Assembly (NCBI GenBank): GCA_036272735.1
Contig: DATAYF010000134.1
Span: forward strand, 1-7,365
Length of the DNA stretch: 7,365 nucleotides
Source of the DNA: DATAYF01 sp036272735
GTDB taxonomy: Bacteria > Chloroflexota > Ktedonobacteria > Ktedonobacterales > Ktedonobacteraceae
Reading direction: 5' to 3'
The position numbers were made by a program, and so were the translations under genes. Under the pieces are notes generated by a model. That model did not search any database, had not been told where the DNA came from, and worked only from the letters and a program-made list of their open reading frames with translations. Position 1 is the first letter of the stretch; the number at the start of each line of letters is the position of its first letter. Of this stretch, positions 5,845 through 7,365 are shown piece after piece.

Positions 5845-5850
5845 TATACT
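5845..5850 (+). promoter_or_regulatory. Weak candidate -10 for the secreted-protein gene
   Basis: TATACT, preceded by catg in AT-rich DNA, lies 53 bp before the GTG at 5903. I see no -35 match at the right distance, so this is a tentative call. The remainder of 5724-5902 shows no gene. Confidence 0.25.
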
Positions 5851-5902
5851 TACTTCTGGTGGAAAGAAAATAAGCATATTTAAACATCGCACTTTTCCAG
5901 AG

Positions 5903-6946
5903 GTGATTTCTCTTTCCATTGAGAGCACTAGTTCCTGTTTAGTCAAAGGAGTTTGGATCAAAAAAAGGATCTTTTTGATCGTGGGATTGTTGATCTTACT
6001 GGCGTTGGCAGGGGGAGTTCCCGTATACGCTGCAATCCATCATTTCCCATCAACACAAAATAGTCACAGCACAGCAGCGGATGCGGACTCAGAATATTCA
6101 GATCACGAGGCGGTTCGTAGTAATCCGCTCAGCAGCACCGGATCTTGCGGAGTGGAACGCTGGGCGGTCAAGACTGGCACCGATGCCGACGCTGGTTTGA
6201 TCAACCTCAATTCTACGTCCCAGACTACGATTGCCGCGCTGACCTCGTTGCCTGCACCGAGCAACCTGCCATCCAACAATCGCGTTCAGCCGACTGAGAC
6301 CACCGTGTTCCAATTGCATAACACGCTGACCCAATACAAATTGGAGAGCGACTCCAACTACCATTTGATCCTTCAGGACAGTTCTGGCAAAACAATGATC
6401 GCCGAAATTTCCGATCCTGCCTGTGTTGGGTCTTCCAGCCCGTTACTGTCTGACATTCAGAACGCTCGCTCCGAATTCGATGCACGCTACACGCCGAATG
6501 ACACCTTCCAGACTGCCAACATGCCCGTGACCGTCACCGGCGTTGGCTTCTTCGACTTCCTACATGGTCAAAACGGGGTTGCGCCCAACGGCATCGAATT
6601 GTACGCGGTCCTCGACATTCAGTTTGGCACCGGCGGCGGGACCCCAACGCCAACACCGACATCAACCAGCACACCAGCATCGACACCCACTGGAACGCCT
6701 ACCGGCAACCTGATCCAGGATGGCGGCTTTGAGACAAGCGGTAGTTGGACCTATACCGGACAACCACTGCCAACGCGCACTACAGCCAAAGCCCACAGTG
6801 GCAGCTATTCGTTGGAAGTCGGCGGCAGCAGCGGCCAACAAGGGGATTCAATTGCCAACCAGATGGTTACTATTCGCGGCGGAAGGCCCCTGCATGCATG
6901 CAGGGGGATGGAAGCCGCGCCGCCGGCAGGCGCAGAAAACACGTGA
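5903..6946 (+). CDS. Secreted protein with Thr/Pro linker, C-terminal domain truncated
   Basis: Up to 347 residues are encoded. A signal peptide is clear: WIKKR, then a hydrophobic core (IFLIVGLLILLALAGG) and a VYA-A cleavage-like site near residue 43. The mature part (about 80-245) begins CGVERWAVKTGTDADAG and includes KLESDSNYHLILQD, TMIAEISDPACV and VTGVGFFDFLHGQNGVAPNGIE. I recognise the style from extracellular proteins of Chloroflexota and Actinobacteria, but I know of no assigned function. A Thr/Pro-rich linker (about 249-271, TPTPTPTSTST) leads into a carbohydrate-binding-like beta domain (NLIQDGGFETSGSW). That domain breaks off after NQMVTI (about residue 324). The last 23 residues (RGGRPLHACRG to AGAENT) are translated from the palindromic element at 6875-6919 and its flank. 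The original 3' end is not present downstream. The start is uncertain: GTG 5903, or a downstream start nearer 5957. Confidence 0.7.
   Translation: MISLSIESTSSCLVKGVWIKKRIFLIVGLLILLALAGGVPVYAAIHHFPSTQNSHSTAADADSEYSDHEAVRSNPLSSTGSCGVERWAVKTGTDADAGLINLNSTSQTTIAALTSLPAPSNLPSNNRVQPTETTVFQLHNTLTQYKLESDSNYHLILQDSSGKTMIAEISDPACVGSSSPLLSDIQNARSEFDARYTPNDTFQTANMPVTVTGVGFFDFLHGQNGVAPNGIELYAVLDIQFGTGGGTPTPTPTSTSTPASTPTGTPTGNLIQDGGFETSGSWTYTGQPLPTRTTAKAHSGSYSLEVGGSSGQQGDSIANQMVTIRGGRPLHACRGMEAAPPAGAENT
5945..5951 (+). promoter_or_regulatory. AAAGGAG ribosome-site-like sequence inside the annotated 5' end
   Basis: This good Shine-Dalgarno match lies 5 nt before an in-frame ATC (5957) followed by AAA AAA AGG, exactly where the positively charged start of a signal peptide would be expected. 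No standard start codon stands at that position in frame. Translation may therefore start at GTG 5903, at a rare start codon, or the original start was lost by mutation. Confidence 0.4.
6875..6919. repeat. Large palindromic hairpin resembling an IS200/IS605 subterminal end
   Basis: The outer arms cgcggc (6875-6880) and gccgcg (6914-6919) enclose an asymmetric internal loop (ggaagg versus gatggaa). Inside this is a perfect 20-bp palindrome at 6887-6906 with half-site cccctgcatg. Read on the minus strand, the order GGC-TTCCATC-CCC...GGGG-CCTTCC-GCC matches the hairpin design I associate with sequence downstream of IS605/IS1341-type tnpB genes. It sits exactly where the secreted protein loses its domain. 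Confidence 0.7.
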
Positions 6947-7101
6947 CAGGAAGAGTCCTGTATGGTACATTCGTTCTAACAAGGCACCATACGTCCATAC
7001 GGTGAAAAGACGCATGGCAGGAGAACCGCTCTCTTCTCTTCGTTGGTGTCGCCTGGAGGCGGGTGCACGTCGCAACGAAGAGTAATCAACCAGCCGGCTG
7101 G
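6875..7101. mobile_element. Hairpin-rich relic, possibly a MITE-like IS200/IS605 remnant or orphan omega RNA
   Basis: No credible protein is encoded here. Inverted repeats follow one another: 6875-6919 (above); acagga/tcctgt (6946-6951 and 6956-6961); gtatggt/accatac (6960-6966 and 6986-6992); ctcttcgttg/caacgaagag (7036-7045 and 7073-7082), with an inner cgcc/ggcg stem; and the palindrome ccagccggctgg (7090-7101). This fits a short palindrome-associated element or the structured 3' end of a tnpB locus read on the minus strand. No tnpB sequence is recognisable on either side, and the right boundary is a guess. Confidence 0.45.
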
Positions 7102-7195
7102 GGAGGCTTTCTGGCGCTCCTCACGGTCCTGTCCTCTCCCGTTCGAGTTGGTCGGCTTGCAATGCTCTCGGTCTCCGACAAGAGCCTCTCGCAAG

Positions 7196-7365
7196 ATGAG
7201 GAAGCGTTGGAACGACGGGAGAATCCCTCGGCTTTTCGCCGCAGGGAGTCTCAGATTTCTTGTACGTCTGGGCAATCTGCTTGCAACGACTATGGCACGC
7301 ATGGGCCTGAAGATGGGGCCCATCCAACTCCTCACAGTACATGGGCGCAAAAGTGGCGAGCCACG
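7196..7365 (+). CDS. Deazaflavin (F420)-dependent nitroreductase-like protein, N-terminal fragment
   Basis: From ATG 7196 the frame is open to the window edge (56 codons plus two bases): MRKRWNDGRIPRLF, then LRFLVRLGNLLATTMARMG and GPIQLLTVHGRKSGEPR. The L-L-T-x-x-G-R-K-S-G-x-P-R segment (about residues 44-56) is the hallmark of the Ddn/DUF385 family, split-barrel enzymes that use reduced F420 to reduce quinones, nitro compounds and similar substrates. Family proteins are about 130-170 residues, so roughly two thirds lies outside the window. The start is uncertain: no good ribosome site precedes ATG 7196, and in-frame ATGs at 7292, 7301 and 7313 would cut into the domain. It begins about 95 bp after the hairpin-rich relic, with no clear promoter between them. 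Confidence 0.6.
   Translation, partial: MRKRWNDGRIPRLFAAGSLRFLVRLGNLLATTMARMGLKMGPIQLLTVHGRKSGEP

Noticed and set aside
6976..7350. 124-residue minus-strand open frame at the right end, considered as a tnpB remnant
   Set aside because: It shows no zinc-ribbon cysteine pairs and no RuvC motif, and it lies opposite the reductase frame with its GRKSGEPR signature.
1..7365. CRISPR array, tRNA, rRNA, riboswitch or phage attachment site
   Set aside because: No regularly spaced direct repeats of CRISPR length, no cloverleaf-like gene with a T-loop and acceptor pairing, and no recognisable riboswitch core were seen on either strand by eye.

Overview
The window looks like chromosomal DNA from a Ktedonobacteria-type member of the Chloroflexota. 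This is an inference from protein style: a TPR protein beginning MTQTLSTEEKARL, a PucR-type regulator, a two-domain Sua5, a secreted protein with a Thr/Pro linker, IS200/IS605 debris and an F420-type reductase, at moderate GC. No phylogenetic test was possible.

Layout: (1) 1-238 is the right end of an IS200/IS605-family element: the last 78 codons of a plus-strand tnpB, overlapped by two strong hairpins that look like the 3' part of an omega (guide) RNA. Its edge lies about 20 nt before a near-consensus promoter (238-266). (2) 353-1855 is miaB (tRNA A37 methylthiotransferase) with an enlarged linker. (3) 1905-2729 is a TPR protein with an extremely acidic tail. (4) 2738-2818 is an intergenic cluster of hairpins, one of them terminator-like. 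(5) 2865-2987 is a 40-residue, very basic microprotein. (6) 3027-4664 is a PucR/CdaR-type transcription factor. (7) 4650-5723, minus strand, is a Sua5-type threonylcarbamoyl-AMP synthase (t6A37 pathway) that overlaps the pucR-like gene tail to tail by 15 bp. (8) 5724-5902 is a divergent intergenic region with a 10-bp-phased A-tract repeat. (9) 5903-6946 is a secreted protein whose C-terminal domain is cut off at about codon 324 by a palindromic, IS-end-like hairpin. (10) 6875-7101 is a hairpin-rich relic with no convincing gene. (11) 7196-7365 is the N-terminus of a deazaflavin (F420)-dependent nitroreductase-like protein, running off the window.

Functional links: miaB and sua5 both serve modification of A37 next to the tRNA anticodon, although they are in separate transcription units here. 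The TPR protein and the basic microprotein are adjacent and have opposite charge, but any partnership is inference. Both window ends carry IS200/IS605-like material. On the left it sits tightly against a housekeeping promoter; on the right it has destroyed the 3' end of a secreted-protein gene. I found no CRISPR array, tRNA, rRNA or complete novel system. The most notable items are the two guide-RNA-like structured regions, the acidic TPR/basic microprotein pair and the phased A-tracts.
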